Of a DNA stretch of 64,000 nucleotides, positions 11,601 to 24,956 are shown piece after piece; the stretch's first letter is position 1, and each line of letters begins with the position of its first letter. The position numbers and the translations under genes were made by a program. Under the pieces are notes generated by a model. It ran no database searches and had not been told where the DNA came from. It was given only the letters and a program-made list of their open reading frames with translations. The stretch spans positions 13,065,096 through 13,129,095 of the forward strand of contig OY744551.1 of the NCBI GenBank assembly GCA_963556195.1, read 5' to 3'. The DNA is from Sepiola atlantica. Taxonomy: Eukaryota > Mollusca > Cephalopoda > Sepiida > Sepiolidae.

Positions 11601-13762
11601 ACATTTAAATTATATGAGTTTGCAGCAATGCATGAACCCAATACCACTAATTACAGGTTCAACCTAGTGGAACGAGAAATACAATCTAGCAGGGTAAAGA
11701 TTGGGGAACTCGAGGAAGAAATTCGAAGCATGGCATATCGACTCTAATCTGAGACTACAGCTGAACAGTACCACCATATCCAGGAATGGCTTTCGGACCT
11801 TAGAGTACAACATCACCTTGAACATAAACAAATTATTTTTAAAAAACTGAACAGATTATATAAAGGAACCATTTACCTCCCTGATACTAGAGATAACTAT
11901 ATTAACCTATCCACAATTCAACTAAGTAAACACAAAAAAGAACTATTAAACCTAGGCCCAAATTGTCACATTCAAAAAAGATTTAACCCCATCCCCCAAA
12001 AAGTTGAAATCGAACTCTTATTTCAAAACCTTAATAAACTAGCAGAAGAGAACAACATCCACATCCAGACACCCGCTACCTCTTAAAGCGGAATCCATTA
12101 AAAATAAAAGCACTTCGAATAAACCGCAATTACTTACTACTGACCTTAGAAAAGCTGCTAAAGAATTACAAAATCACCCAGACATTAGTATTAAACGCGC
12201 AGATTAGTCAAACCCATTCGTTACAATTAGCAAAGAACAATACTACTCTAAATTAAATGACATGTTATCAGACACATCAAAATTTAAAAAAAAAATACAA
12301 CGTAACCCTACCGACCAACTTAAAACACACATCAATAAATTAACCACAGCAAACAACGCTCATACAGATTCCATAAAACATAACAAAATCATCGGCGAGT
12401 ATAAGCCTGGTTACATATACGGAAACGTGAAAACACATAAAATTAACTACCCACTCCGACCTATTATATCTCAAATCCCCACACCTATACACACATTAGC
12501 CAAACCCCTCAATAAACTAATTACACCTTATCTGCCCCCTAGCTATAGAGGAACATTATCAGATGAATTATTAGATATCCTACATACGGTACAACCTTAA
12601 GATGAACTGTTAGCTTCTTTGGACGTTGAGAACCTATTCACAAATGTCCCAGTACGCGAAACTATTAACATAATTATTAACAGCATATACAATAACCCAA
12701 CTCTCCCTGCACTCAAAATAAACCCAAATATATTACGCAAACTCCTAATCTCTTGCACCACTGAGGTACCGTTCTATGGTCCTAATGGTAACTTATACAC
12801 CCAGGTAGATGGCGTTTTAATGGGATCATCCTTAGGACCATTGTTCGCTGAATATTATATGTCTAACCTAGAAATGAAAACTTTTAATATTATCTCTAAA
12901 CCCTCCATATATGTCCGATACGTCGATGATATTCTCCTACTGACAAAACAGTTATCTAATTTAACTCAAATAAAAAATGCTTTAAAAATAATTCAACATT
13001 AAACTTTACACAAGAAATTTATATCAACAAAAAAATTCCCTTCCTAGATATAGAAATAGAAATGTCTACAGATAAATTTATAACCTATCCGTATAAGAAA
13101 CCTACTAGTAAAAATTCCAACTTACTTAATTTTAAGAGTGAATGTCCTGATAAGTATATAATGGCTGTCATAAAAAACCTTATCTATCGTGCCAAAAGGA
13201 ACTCCTCTAATAACGAAATATTTTTAAAGCACTTGCCGATATTAAACATACATTAATTAATAATAACTTCCCTAATTATATAGTAGATCAACAAATAAAA
13301 AACTCACTTACCGCCATGAATAAAAAAACACTAACCACATAACTAATAATAATATAAACTTGTTCTATTGCAACCAGATGTACTCCAACTATAAAGTAGA
13401 TGAAAAAATCATTAAAAATATCATACATAAATATATATCCCCTGTAGATAACGACTTTAAAATTAGATTTATTATTTACTATAAAAGGTCTAACACTAGC
13501 AATTTACTAATAAAAAATAATGCTACTGACAATGGCTTACTAAAAACTAGTAATGCCATATACGTGTTCAAATGTCTTATCGGAGAATGTGTCTCTGCCA
13601 ACAGCCCTATATTGGCATGACTAGAACCAGTATTTCACGTCGATTAACTTGCTACCTGACCTCCCCTCAAAGCTCCATTTACAAACACCTTACAGCACTT
13701 AACATCTCCAAAGATAATTTTAGAAATATTTTAACCGGTAGTAAATCCATCCTTGCTGTATA
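11427..13762 (+). pseudogene. Penelope-like RT/endonuclease ORF, broken
   Basis: The start lies inside the left terminal repeat. The N-terminal region contains [15 protein letters not shown] and EGMLPNY, then the coding stretch continues past stops at 11745 and 12084. The RT region has LTTDLRKAAKELQN, KPGYIYGNVKTHK, a stop at 12598, then SLDVENLFTNVP, DGVLMGSSLGP and the catalytic YVDD at 12919-12930. A frameshift near 13000 and further breaks follow. The C-terminal GIY-YIG nuclease is visible as AIYVFKC (about 13557) and YIGMTRTSISRRLTCYL (from 13608) in different frames. Length and order fit full-length Penelope proteins. It cannot make a working protein as it stands. Confidence 0.85.
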
Positions 13763-13785
13763 ATTTTGCGGTATTCGCCTCCCCA

Positions 13786-14139
13786 TAATGGAAGAATTGT
13801 TCATTCAATTAAAAAAGCCCAACATCAACCATGCTCGTTATGAGGGGTGCGAAGGTGTGTTGAAATGCTGTTGAATGTTTTTAATATTTTTAACTACATG
13901 GAAACGTCTTCTTAATAAATTCACCAATTTTATTTTGCATTGATCAATCATCCGCCTGAAGACGACCAATGATGGTCGAAAACGTTTGCGTGAAATATGG
14001 AGATTTCCTACACTTCATGGTTGATAGTATAAGATCTATTGTTCGACGAATAGAAAGATTGGATCGAAAAAAGAATAAACAGAAGTTGGCACTCCTGTTA
14101 AACCAAATATGTATAAAAGAAGGAATGTTGCCTAATTAT

Positions 14140-14141
<2 letters not shown>
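13786..14141 (+). repeat. Right terminal repeat of the Penelope-like element
   Basis: Near copy of 11246-11600, cut off inside the LPNYT codons by a (TA)n tract at 14142. Contains a hammerhead-like core at 13953-13990. Confidence 0.8.
13953..13990 (+). ncRNA. Hammerhead-like motif in the Penelope terminal repeat
   Basis: CGC, CTGAAGA (13956-13962), one extra C, stem II GACC/GGTC around AATGAT, GAAA (13978-13981), palindromic AACGTT, T, then GCG pairing with CGC. Same plan as the motif at 673-713. Hammerheads in Penelope terminal repeats have been reported. Confidence 0.45.
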
Positions 14142-14215
<74 letters not shown>

Positions 14216-14331
14216 TAAAGAGAGAGCGTGAGAGAGAGAGAGAGAGAGAAGTAAATTGAAATAAATATTTATAACATATTATTCCATGAAAAAAATCTTT
14301 CTTTGTCTTGCTCTTTCTCTCTCTCTCCCTT

Positions 14332-14362
<31 letters not shown>

Positions 14363-14428
14363 GTATATATATATATGTATATATGAATAAATATATGTAT
14401 AGATATACATATATAAATAAATATATGC

Positions 14429-14460
<32 letters not shown>
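14142..14460. repeat. (TA)n and (GA)n tracts
   Basis: (TA)n 14142-14194 truncates the Penelope right repeat, followed by (GA)n, a duplicated AAGTAAATTGAAATAAATAT segment and further TA/CT runs. Confidence 0.9.
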
Positions 14461-14467
<7 letters not shown>

Positions 14468-14922
14468 AAGAAGTAAATTGAAATAAATATTTATAACATA
14501 TTATTCCATGAATTTAACATTACAAAACCATTCTTGTGTACGATTTTTTCTGAAACGAAATAATCATTTTATTAATTTCAAAACGTTTCTTCCCCAGCAC
14601 TAATTCCATAACATCACAAATATATGTCGAACACGACATCATATTATAGACTGTATGGTGATCAAATAATTACTCAAACTGAATTTAATGAAATTATAAC
14701 AATTTGTTGTTCGGAAATGTGGTTTAAATTTCTGTAAATACAATCATTGGATGTAAATCGCTTCCAAATCATTCAATCTTTTTATGAAGTGTGTCTCTCG
14801 TCAACTGTATTAGCTGATTATTTCGTATTAGCTGTTTCAACCAAGCGTTGTTCGGAAATCTTCTTACTTTAATTTTTTTTCACATTTTATTTAAATTATG
14901 CTGTTTTTTTTTATTTTATTTA

Positions 14923-14934
<12 letters not shown>

Positions 14935-14973
<39 letters not shown>

Positions 14974-14978
14974 GTATT

Positions 14979-15039
<61 letters not shown>

Positions 15040-16195
15040 GTAGTAGTAGTAGTAGTAGAAGTATTATTAGTATTATTATTTATACTCATTAACAGTGCTT
15101 ACATAGTCATCATAAGTAGTTGCTCATTGATAATAATCAGTGGTGTTCCCTGAAGTCTGAGTGACAACAAGTCTCCCAAGATTTCTAGTACTCTTTACCT
15201 CTTTTCGATAACCACCACAAATGACCTTGCGGTATCGCACCAGGCGCTTACCGTTGATTTCTCGCTGATAAGGACCCTTAGTCTTTTCTTGGATGCGGGT
15301 GGCAATAAGCCTCCCCAAGGTCCCAGCACTCTCCTCACTCTTCCAGTGGAGGTCTCGTTCGTTCTCTCCATACTAGTTTTTTTTCCTCCTTGAATCTCTA
15401 CAAATATTTATTATTTATATAATATTATTATTATTATTATTAGTAGTAGTAGTAGTAGTAGTATTAGTATAACTAGTAGTAGTAGTAGTTTTAGTAGTAT
15501 AATGTCATTGTAGTCTCAACATTTGGATGTTTTTAGTTTTCTTTTTTTTTTTTGAACATCAAGTTAATTCCTCTAACTTTAAACTGTCAAGCTTTACTGT
15601 GACCCTTTCGCTGTTCCTAACAAGCAAGTCTTTTGCAGAATTCGAAAAAAATTGTCTCCTCAATCTTTTTAAGCAATTTACGGTAGCTTTTCGTTATGGT
15701 TCCAAGCATTCCAATTACAACGGGAATTGTCTTTAAGTCTTTACATTTACATAGGCTAACTAATTCTACTTTAGATCTTTATATTTGTAACCTTTAATTC
15801 TTCTCACCCCAGTTCTTTTAATTTCCTCTCTTAACACTTTACGAAGCCGAATCTCATTACTTTCAAAAATATATTAATATATATAACATTCTTCTATATT
15901 CACAATATCTTCAACACGAAGAAGACCTCGACCACCTTCTTTTCTAAGTATATACAATCGATCTTCATCTCCTTTCTTTGCAAATGCTCCATAAATTGTG
16001 AGCATTTACCGTGTTTTAGTATCAAAACATTTTAGTTAATCTACATTCCAGTCAAGTAAACCGGCCTTATATCGAATGATAGCTACTGTTCTGGCATTGA
16101 TAGCATAGATTGTATTTTGACTGTGGAGGTGTGATTTAAGAATAATCCTTACTTTTCTGTTGTACTCAACTGTGGTCGTTCTTCTTCTTCTTTTT
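14935..16195 (-). pseudogene. R2-like LINE fragment with (AAT)n tail
   Basis: Minus strand, several frames. From 16190 down: VRIILKSHLHSQNTIYAINA, then a GLLDW, then KKGDEDRLYILRKEGGRGLL (about 15985-15926), then KYKDLK, then KTIPVVIGMLGTITKSYRK (about 15735-15680). These are the RT-to-endonuclease linker and C terminus, with an internal deletion between. A 3' UTR-like part (15120-15370) leads to (AAT)n at 14935-15090. A second triplet array at 15425-15500 suggests nesting. Confidence 0.65.
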
Positions 16196-16339
16196 CTTCT
16201 TCGTCTTCTTATTATTAATATAAGAATTATTATTTTATAATTATTTTTTATTATTATTTTTATTATTATTATTATTATTTGTATTTCTAAAATCTGTAGA
16301 ATTATTATTATAATAATTATTATTATAATTATTATTTTC

Positions 16340-17221
16340 AAATAGGGTTTTGAAAGTTGAACGTTCATTATTACAGCATCAGTTTGTCATTAATTGTAAT
16401 AAAGCTATAACTAATTATTGTTAAGGTAATGTCATTTTAATTTCTGTGTACAAAATAATTGAATGTAAATAGCTTTTAAAATGTTCAATGTGTTAATACA
16501 TGAGAATTTGCTAATAATTTTAAAGCCAATTTAAATGAATTTCCATTCGAAAATAAACAAAAAACTTCCATGATAACGTCTCTTCCCTAGATAATTCAAT
16601 ATGCGGAACACGATACTACAAGTTTGCTAGCCAATATATTCAAAAAGTTAAATATATATAAACAGGAAAGATTTTTCTTCAACCCAAAACTAATAAATAA
16701 AGTAAAGTCAGTCTTGTTAATCGGTCTTTGTTCTCGAAAAATTATTTCCTACAAAATGAATATGTATTCTTGTTCGTCAGTTTTTCTTCTTTATTTTAAG
16801 AAGAATAAAATGAAATTCAATTTGTTTCCTTCAAGAGAAATCTTTTTAAAATGTAATCAAGACAAATAAACTTATCCAGGAAGGTAGAAGAGTAACTCAT
16901 CTTAGTCGTGATAACATTTATTTGTTGCCTAATTGTTTTTTTCACCTTTCTTTGTTTTGTTGGCTCTTGTGTAAAATGCAGAATGGTATTCTCGTACGTG
17001 AAATGCTAGTGAAATTGATAACATATTGTATGAATAAGTATTGGTATAAAAAGACGAATGTTTTTTACTTTGTAATATTTAGTAATGAAAACAAAACCTA
17101 ATTTCTATTACTTTTGTAATATTGACGGTGTTCGAAATGTAATTAGCTTGTTAGCGGAATCATATCGCTTCATAATATATGGCCTATTCTTAAAAGAAAG
17201 CTTCTTGAAAAATAAAAGTCT
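16340..17221. other. No recognisable feature
   Basis: AT-rich; short open frames without similarity. Confidence 0.6.
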
Positions 17222-17450
17222 AATGCCAACTGCCAACTTCACCACTCTCTTTCTCTCTCTGCACTTCACTCTGCTCACTGAGCACTACTTCTCTTCAATC
17301 AAAAGAGTACAGTTCTTATACTGATCAATTCACCCTCTATGCAAATTGACTCGCAATCAAAGCCATCTAGCGGTTAGAGACTCCAAACAGCCAATCGGCA
17401 AAGGGGGGATAACTCAACAGGCGACTAAACCACATAATGTATTGGTGTAA
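17222..17450 (+). repeat. Dispersed repeat with AAAGGGGGGATAACTC motif
   Basis: Related to 20850-21050 (ATGCAAATTGACT, GCCATCTAGC, CTCCAAACAGC, GCAAAGGGGG) and partly to 50265-50345. The AAAGGGRGATAACTC string is common in mollusc repeats. Confidence 0.55.
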
Positions 17451-18477
17451 ACGTAACCAAAACATGTTACTAATAGGGTGAAAGCGATAGCTTTTCTTAA
17501 AGAATTGAGTAAATAATGTTTTCGTACGAAGACGTTGTTTATGTAGCATAAAGAATGTCATAAGAAGTCGTGAATAGTGAACACTAACAGTAATGTTATG
17601 ATGCGAATTCTAGCAGGTAATCTATTCAAGAAAGTGAACCTCACGGCTCCCATATCCGGAGTAATGTTTAGAAGTTAATTGTAGCTGACTGCGTCATGTA
17701 GAAAGTGACGTCATGGGCTACCGCACAAGTGTTGTGAACAATGGAATTAAAAGCTTCGCTGGTCGTGACGATGTTGCGTGTTCACAGAAGATGTCGAAGC
17801 ATTTAAAATGTCATGAATGTGTGAACTGAAGGTTGTATGTACGAAATTAAATTATGATAAAAATTTATAAATTAAAAAATGAAATAATTGGAAATAAAAT
17901 CGCCTCGCACTTGAGCGTAGTGGATGAAAGACGCCATTTTGAATCGAGTTGGGTTAAAAGTTGAAGCATTTGTTTATTGATTTTGAAATTCCAGAATGAG
18001 TTGACGTGTATTGTTAATAGATACGAAGGACAATACATAATTGTATGTACTCAACTATTCTGCAATTAGCAAGGAGTATGAGAGAGTGTTTATTATTTGA
18101 TTTATTAATGCGCTATAGTATGTATGAACTTGTTAGAAGTATGCTATAACCAATCAAGGTGGCATTGTATGAATAATCCGCTGTAATTTATTTACCGGCG
18201 CTAATTAGTAGAGTAGATGTAGGAAAATGTTAGAGAGTAAACTGTTTGCTACCATCTGTATGCTGTATGTTTATGTGAGAGTCTGTGATGGCGGTCTAAA
18301 AGTAATATTAATTGTTAGATGGTTTAAATAGTCATACATTTCTTGAAACGCGCAAATGAATAAGCTGAATAGAGCGGTGAGTTTAGTAGCCTATGATGCA
18401 TGTGGTTATATTCTCTCCATCCTCAAAGATTCAGGGGTAAACACGTATTCAAATTATATATAAGAAGATGTACAAAA
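17451..18477. other. No recognisable gene
   Basis: Contains GTGACGTCATGG near 17706, part of an unclassified stretch. Confidence 0.5.
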
Positions 18478-18790
18478 TTCTCCGGGGTAGACAATGGAAG
18501 TAGCCCATAATCTTTACGTTACTTTCTGTGCCGAATTTTTACATGCCCGCTCATCTAAATGACCCGTGGTAACAGAACCCTTGTCAAACGTCAAATACGT
18601 ATATTTGATATTTATGAAAATTAACTGATTCAGATATTTTTCCAATATTTCCAAATGTTCTGACTTTATTATAGGGCGAGACAGGAGGAGGGGACACTAA
18701 AAGCAAATAAAGTAACATGGTGTTATGTGTACAGTGAAAAATGTACATGACACTTTATCATTCAATCCAGAACAATGTCCAGTCTTCCTG
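18478..18790 (+). repeat. Dispersed repeat, copy b
   Basis: Collinear relative of 7955-8400, just downstream of the crystallin polyadenylation region. Confidence 0.55.
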
Positions 18791-18830
18791 CTTGTATTAA
18801 ATAAAAGAAACGCTTTTATAACAAACATGA

Positions 18831-18836
18831 TTTATT
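18831..18836 (-). terminator. Polyadenylation signal of the S-crystallin gene
   Basis: AATAAA on the minus strand, about 123 nt past the stop codon, the first perfect hexamer in the 3' UTR. Cleavage is expected 10-30 nt further, near 18805-18820. Confidence 0.7.
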
Positions 18837-18958
18837 CAACCAAAAACAAAATTTGATATACTATTTTTAAAATTTCAATCCCAGAATCCATTTTTAGCAT
18901 TTCTTTTACTTCCAAATTCAATGAAATATTTCTTGAAATTCGAATTCCTAAAGTCAAT

Positions 18959-19123
18959 CTACCAATTGGTGTTGCAACGGCTCTTCAGGTAAGAAGAAAT
19001 CTTGGGGTGTCCAGCAACACGGGTCCTCAGGGCCATCATTTTGGGGTAGCTGCTGAACATGGACTGGTTTTCCATGTAGGGGTTCTCCAGGCAGGCGTGA
19101 CACATCATGTCACACCACATCAT
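18959..19123 (-). CDS. S-crystallin exon 6 (terminal)
   Basis: Encodes residues 209-262 and the TAG stop (18961-18959). It runs from [20 protein letters not shown] to [14 protein letters not shown]. The GST C-terminal signature is clear: [22 protein letters not shown], and [11 protein letters not shown]. The acceptor GTTTCAG ends at 19124. The paralogous last exon at 62744-62908 has identical length and about 72 percent identical residues. Confidence 0.95.
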   Translation of the reverse strand: MMWCDMMCHACLENPYMENQSMFSSYPKMMALRTRVAGHPKISSYLKSRCNTNW

Positions 19124-22100
19124 CTGAAACGAGATACAAATAATTAGTATTGGTAGTCACGGCTATATATCTCAAACTACTTGTCCTAAATTTATGACCA
19201 TTCATATATAGATACACAGTACGGCTATTACAGTGTGTGTAAACTTTCGCTTAATTATTAAAACCATAAATATTCGAGTTAATAAACAACGATATACACT
19301 TCATCATGTCCCGCTAAACGTCCCTGTTCATTTTGAGTATTTAGTAGTCACGAACATATCTCTGGGGCTACCTGTCTTAAATTGATGAGAATTGGTAAAT
19401 AGATAGACATAACAGTTATTTTAATGTGTGTAAAACTTCGCTTAATTATTCTTACCATAAATATTCAAGTTATACAAAATATAATATCATGGAAATTTAC
19501 TACATACGTACATGAATTACATAATTGCTTATCTATTCTATATGCTACTGAAACACTGATGACAATATTATTGTGCTTGTCACCATGCACACTTTTCATA
19601 TTTACAAAAATATTTTAGATGGTAAGAGAAAGGTAGAATGACGTAAACATATGTTGAATAATTAAGAATCAAATTAAATATTTTCTTTTGGTTTTAAAAC
19701 ACAAACAGACTGAGCTCCACTCTATTGTTTCTCTTGGCAAACCATTTTTTAACGGAGAGCGGCCGACTGACGTAAATGCAGACACTTGTCGGCGCCGTTC
19801 AAAGAGGCAGCGTCTGGTATGCTGTGTGTGTGGGGCGAACCCGAAAACGCTTGCTGACGACAAAAACGAAAGAGGAGTGGGAGGAGAAAGGCGTCAGAAA
19901 GTCAAATAAGGTTTTTATTGGAAGATCCTGGCAGCGGCGTCGGGAGAGAGAGATTTATGCAAATTAAGTTGGGTTGCATGCGTCGCATTTGTTTTTAATA
20001 AGAAAAGGGAAACGAAGATTCGGTGAGTGATGTGGAGATCGTTCTGAACTTGGGATCGTAAAGCGAACGAAGGGAGAGAATAGTGCTGGATTGTTTTATG
20101 TTGGACTGAACGACGTTTATTCTTACACTGGAGAGAGATATTAACATTAATTTGGACTTGATCTTGGCGACACTTCTGTTTAACTGTTCCGATACTATTT
20201 CTTTATTTTTTTTTATCTACACATTTACAACAAAAACCTGTCTAAATATAACAACTGTAAATCATTTTATTTTCTATTTCTGTGTACATAAAACTAAACG
20301 GAACTTCAATGGGAAAAAGTTTATTTTCAAGAAATATCCATATGTAGAATAAAATACCATTTGTCTGCTTCTTAGCGTATAATAAAACTGTCATTTACAA
20401 GTCCAATGTTAACAAATACTTGTTGAGCCGTTCTCTTAAATTAATTTCTTGGCGATCTCAACCATTGTTTCCAATCCTCACGTTGATGAAAAACCCATTT
20501 ACCCGTATCTTCGAGTAGCCTAGGTGATTTGATAAGTGTTGACTCGTTATTAGATAATGAAAATAATAAAAACAAAAGACAATTGATACTTCCCGCCGGA
20601 ATGCACACACACTTAAAGAAGCATAACTTTTTTTTTTTTTGACAAATGCATATTGAATGATGAACATAATTAACATCATTCTTCCATCTAAAAACACAGA
20701 TTCACAATGTTAGCATGCTGTACTGGAAGTCTATTCTTTTTTAAAGATGTGTGGTCAATCCGTGAAGACAAACGTAAAAAAAAATCTGGTGGCAAACCAC
20801 AGTGATTAATCTTTCTGAACGTCCAATCGGTAAGCAACAGTTCAAGAACAATTCTTTTTACTTCAGTCTCCTCTTTCAACCTCACTCTGCTCTCCCTACC
20901 GCTCTTAACCCGCTCAATGAAAAGAGTACGGTTTTTGTACTACTTTTTGCCCCACCTATGCAAATTGACTGTCAACCAGAGCCATCTAGCTTGCAAATTC
21001 TCCAAACAGCTAATTTGCAAAGGGGGACAACTCAAACCACAAGATGTTTTCTTTTTTATTTGAATTTTTCTTTTTCTTTTTTCAAACATATTATTTTTAG
21101 TTTTAAAACTAAAGTTTGGTTGTTAAATTAATTACTGAAATATTGTTAGGCTTTCAAATTATTAATTGAATTAATTTTTTTACGAAACTATAAGTAAAAC
21201 AAAGCCTGCGTAGGTATTATTCAGACCGGTGGAGGGTACGTCCTCAATAATCAGGCCAAATGCGGCATTACTTCTATCAGGCTGCCGTAATGTTCTGTTT
21301 AGTCCAAGAAGCTGCACCCTCACAGGCTTTACTTTATCTCTTCGAAAAGGGGTTAGTTTATTGCTAATCGCCTGAGGCCCTGTACCACAGAATGCTGACG
21401 ATGCTGCTCAGGCATTTTTGTAGACCAGAATGAATTCTTTAGTGCGCTGGTTTCTCAAACCCTCTAATGACCTTGTGTCTTACATTTCGCAGAAGAGATA
21501 GATAAATGCAAGTATTTGTTGTGTAGATGAAATTGCTTTAATGTATATCATGAGTGATGCAAATATTTAATAAATAAATGAAAAATCATGATCAGTATTT
21601 GAAACCGGGCCCTTCAGATCGTCAGACAGAGAGAAAAACAGCGTTATTTGTTATACGGCAGTAGTCTTCTATTGCTGCTGCTATGTATGTCATTATTTTA
21701 CAGTGTACATTTTTAAAATGCTCCGTGGTGGACGAAATATATTTTTAAAGAAACTGAATCGAAATATATTTTCATTCTTAGGTACACAGATAAATGTTTA
21801 ACAAAAACACACTGACGAATTAGAATCAAACATTGTTTCTATTTATCTTCCTCCCACAAGGTAAGATGTGACACAAGGTCTGGAAAGTGGAAAAAAAACA
21901 GCGCTCGAGAATTTGAGCACTCTGGCCATTTAAAAATTGCCTGGGCAGCCCCGTCGGCATTCCCCGGTAGGGGCGCCTCATGCGATTAGCAATAAACTAA
22001 CCCCTCTCAAAGGGTGAGAAGGCAAATCCTGGGAGGATGACCCTCCCCTCTTAGAACTGCACAGGACGAACAACCGATAGACCGACGTAAATCCAGACCC

Positions 22101-23806
22101 GAAGGCCCGGACAATACCGGTCTATAAGAGTGGGGTAAAACCCCGGGTATGAAAAATGTTATTAACTATTTGATTTGAGGTTGAAGGGTTGATAATAGAT
22201 AAGACCGCTCGGTGGAATATTTATAAAGCGTATTTAAGGAAGCGCAGAGTAGTATGTTACAGAAAGACTGTACCCGATGGCGTCGTAATCTCCTCTATAT
22301 ATAGTGTCAAGAAGAGTCCATATATTCACGAAATAGGGTAGATCGCCATCACATCATACCATCATAAAATCTCGAGAAATCAGCTTACTTTACTTTATTG
22401 TATAGATTTTAAAATATTTTAGATTTGATGTATTTGTAAAGAAATTATTTAATTCCTTTTTCTCAAAATTAATATTTATTCAAAACTTATCGAACCGCAA
22501 AGTGTAAGAGTATTTAAATGTACAGAAATTAATAATTATGCTTAAATGTAAAGAAAGTATGCTTAAATGTAAAGAAATTTATAATTATGCTTAAATTTCG
22601 TTTCTCATATATTTACTTTTAAATAGGAAATATGGTAAGAAAATAGTAATAATTTTCATGGGAAACATTTTATTGTCATTTTAAAATCAAAATCGTAAAC
22701 AGACATTTTTAAATATTCTGATCGTACACTTATTCTTTTAACGACTAATTACTCTACCAAAGTAAATGAAAACAAAATATCTTTAGAATGCAAGTAAAGT
22801 AAACAACATTCCATGAATATTTTCGAATAAGTAAAGTAAACAACATTCCATTAATATTTTCGAATAAGTAAAGTAAACAACATTCTATTAATATTTTCGA
22901 ATAAGTAAAGTAAACAACATTCCATTAATATATTCGAATAAGTAAAGTAAACAACATTCCATTAATATTTTCGAATAAGAAAAGTAAACAACATTCCATT
23001 AATATTTTCGAATAAGAAAAGTAAACAACATTCCATTAATATTTTCGAATAAGTAAAGTAAACAACATTCCATTAATATTTTCGAATAAGTAAAGTAAAC
23101 AACATTCCATTAATATTTTCGAATAAGAAAAGTAAACAACATTCCATTAATATTTTCGAATAAGAAAAGTAAACAACATTCCATTAATATTTTCGAATAA
23201 GAAAAGTAAACAACATTCCATTAATATTTTCGAATAAGAAAAGTAAAAAATGAAAAACGTACCTGGTCACCCATGAAGAATTTGTTTCCACCATCGCGCA
23301 TGCTGAGGGTCCTCTCCATGAAAGGCATGATACGGTTGAAGGTGTTCATGTACCTCCATTGCAGGTAGTTCTAGAATAGAAAGAACAATATTTTGAAATA
23401 CGTAATACATTATTATATCAATAGATGTACTTTTAAGGGTTCTTTTGAATATGACTATTTTAACATATATTTAAATATCTATCTATTTATATATGTATCA
23501 CAAAAGACTAGAAGACCATTAGTAACATAAGTTTCGAATCTGACAAAGAGGAACAGAACGTAACCATACGTTTTGGTGTGTTGTATTGAAAAATCCAAGG
23601 TGTTCTAGATAAATACACCACAACGGAGGCTGAGTAGGTCCACAGGGGAAAGTCACGTGATGTTCCTCTTTGTCGGGTTCGAAACGGACGGTACAAATGT
23701 GGTTCTGATCTTCTGTAATACATATATGAAGTAATCTCACGCTCTTATGTTTCATTTTTCTCTTAAGAATTAAGAATTGTGCCTGGGTTTTCTCGACACG
23801 ATCTTA

Positions 23807-23891
<85 letters not shown>

Positions 23892-23994
23892 CACGTTACT
23901 TTTAACTGTTTTATTGTAAGCAGTAAATATCTGTGATGTAGCTACTAATACTTACTGCTATCTAGAGTATTTACGATTTTTTTCATATTTTTTA

Positions 23995-24068
<74 letters not shown>

Positions 24069-24496
24069 GTAAACAATGGAGATGAAACTATATATGTTTG
24101 TTCATTTTTTATTCATTTATAAGTAAAATAGTTATCCACGGACACGTGTTTCACCGTTACTGCGGCTCATCAGCGTGTCTGACCATGACAGGATCGAACC
24201 CTTGATCACGGGGACTGTAATCAAGTGCGCTTTCTAGTACTTTATATACAAAGAAAAAAGTAAATATTGTTTCTGGATGCTGACGGGTAATTTTGTTTAT
24301 GTGTTTGTAATAATTTAAAAAGTGTATTTTTTACCATGGATTTATAACAAAGTCAGATGAGTTTTTCGTTTTTTATTTTATGCTGAAAGAGTATTTTAAA
24401 TTCTGAAACATATGTGCACATAATAATTTGTTGATGTTGAAGTTTCGAACATAATTGCATAATATTGATTATGTCATAAACTTTATATTCTTCTGA

Positions 24497-24544
<48 letters not shown>

Positions 24545-24888
24545 TTGTATATATTATTTGTAGCTCCTAGAAGCTCCTCAAGATGTGCACTGTAAGTGTA
24601 GTATTAACACAGCATGACGTCGCTAGCTATAAATGCATCATCTCTTTCATTAAGTTGGACGCTCTTATCACGTCAAGCCGCCGGATGAAGTGTTAAAATT
24701 ATCACCGTTTATTAGCTATTCAACGGTGATCCAGTGGTTCTAGATGTCGGGATTTTAGTTGTAAAATACTCGAAATCCAGGGTTTCGAATCACATGACTA
24801 GTAGTGAATTGTTATATCTCTATGCTGATGAGTCCCGATAATAAAGAACGGAACGTATACGTACATAGATAATAAACAAAAACAGATA

Positions 24889-24956
<68 letters not shown>

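Larger units (their letters stand above)
11161..14141 (+). mobile_element. Penelope-like element with terminal repeats, decayed
   Basis: About 3 kb. Direct terminal repeats of about 350 bp (11246-11600 and 13786-14141) flank a broken reverse transcriptase with a GIY-YIG-type end, the structure of Penelope-like elements. The left end adds a hairpin: 11161-11245 is the reverse complement of 11485-11568, over about 84 bp. Both ends abut (TA)n tracts. In-frame stops and frameshifts show it is inactive. Confidence 0.85.
19124..23262 (-). other. S-crystallin intron 5
   Basis: About 4.1 kb. Holds the 37-bp minisatellite (22794-23247), an inverted-repeat-bounded segment (21345-22006), a dispersed repeat copy (20850-21050) and a possible LTR/primer-binding-site remnant (19690-19945). 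Confidence 0.85.

Noticed and set aside
14848..15153. Leucine-rich open frame
   Set aside because: Translation of an (ATT)n array that is the tail of a LINE fragment.
19688..19967. Overlapping short plus-strand frames with Cys and Arg
   Set aside because: No domain; the region looks like an LTR end rather than a gene.
22794..23247. CRISPR-like regular repeat
   Set aside because: Units are directly adjacent without spacers, in a eukaryotic intron; it is a minisatellite.
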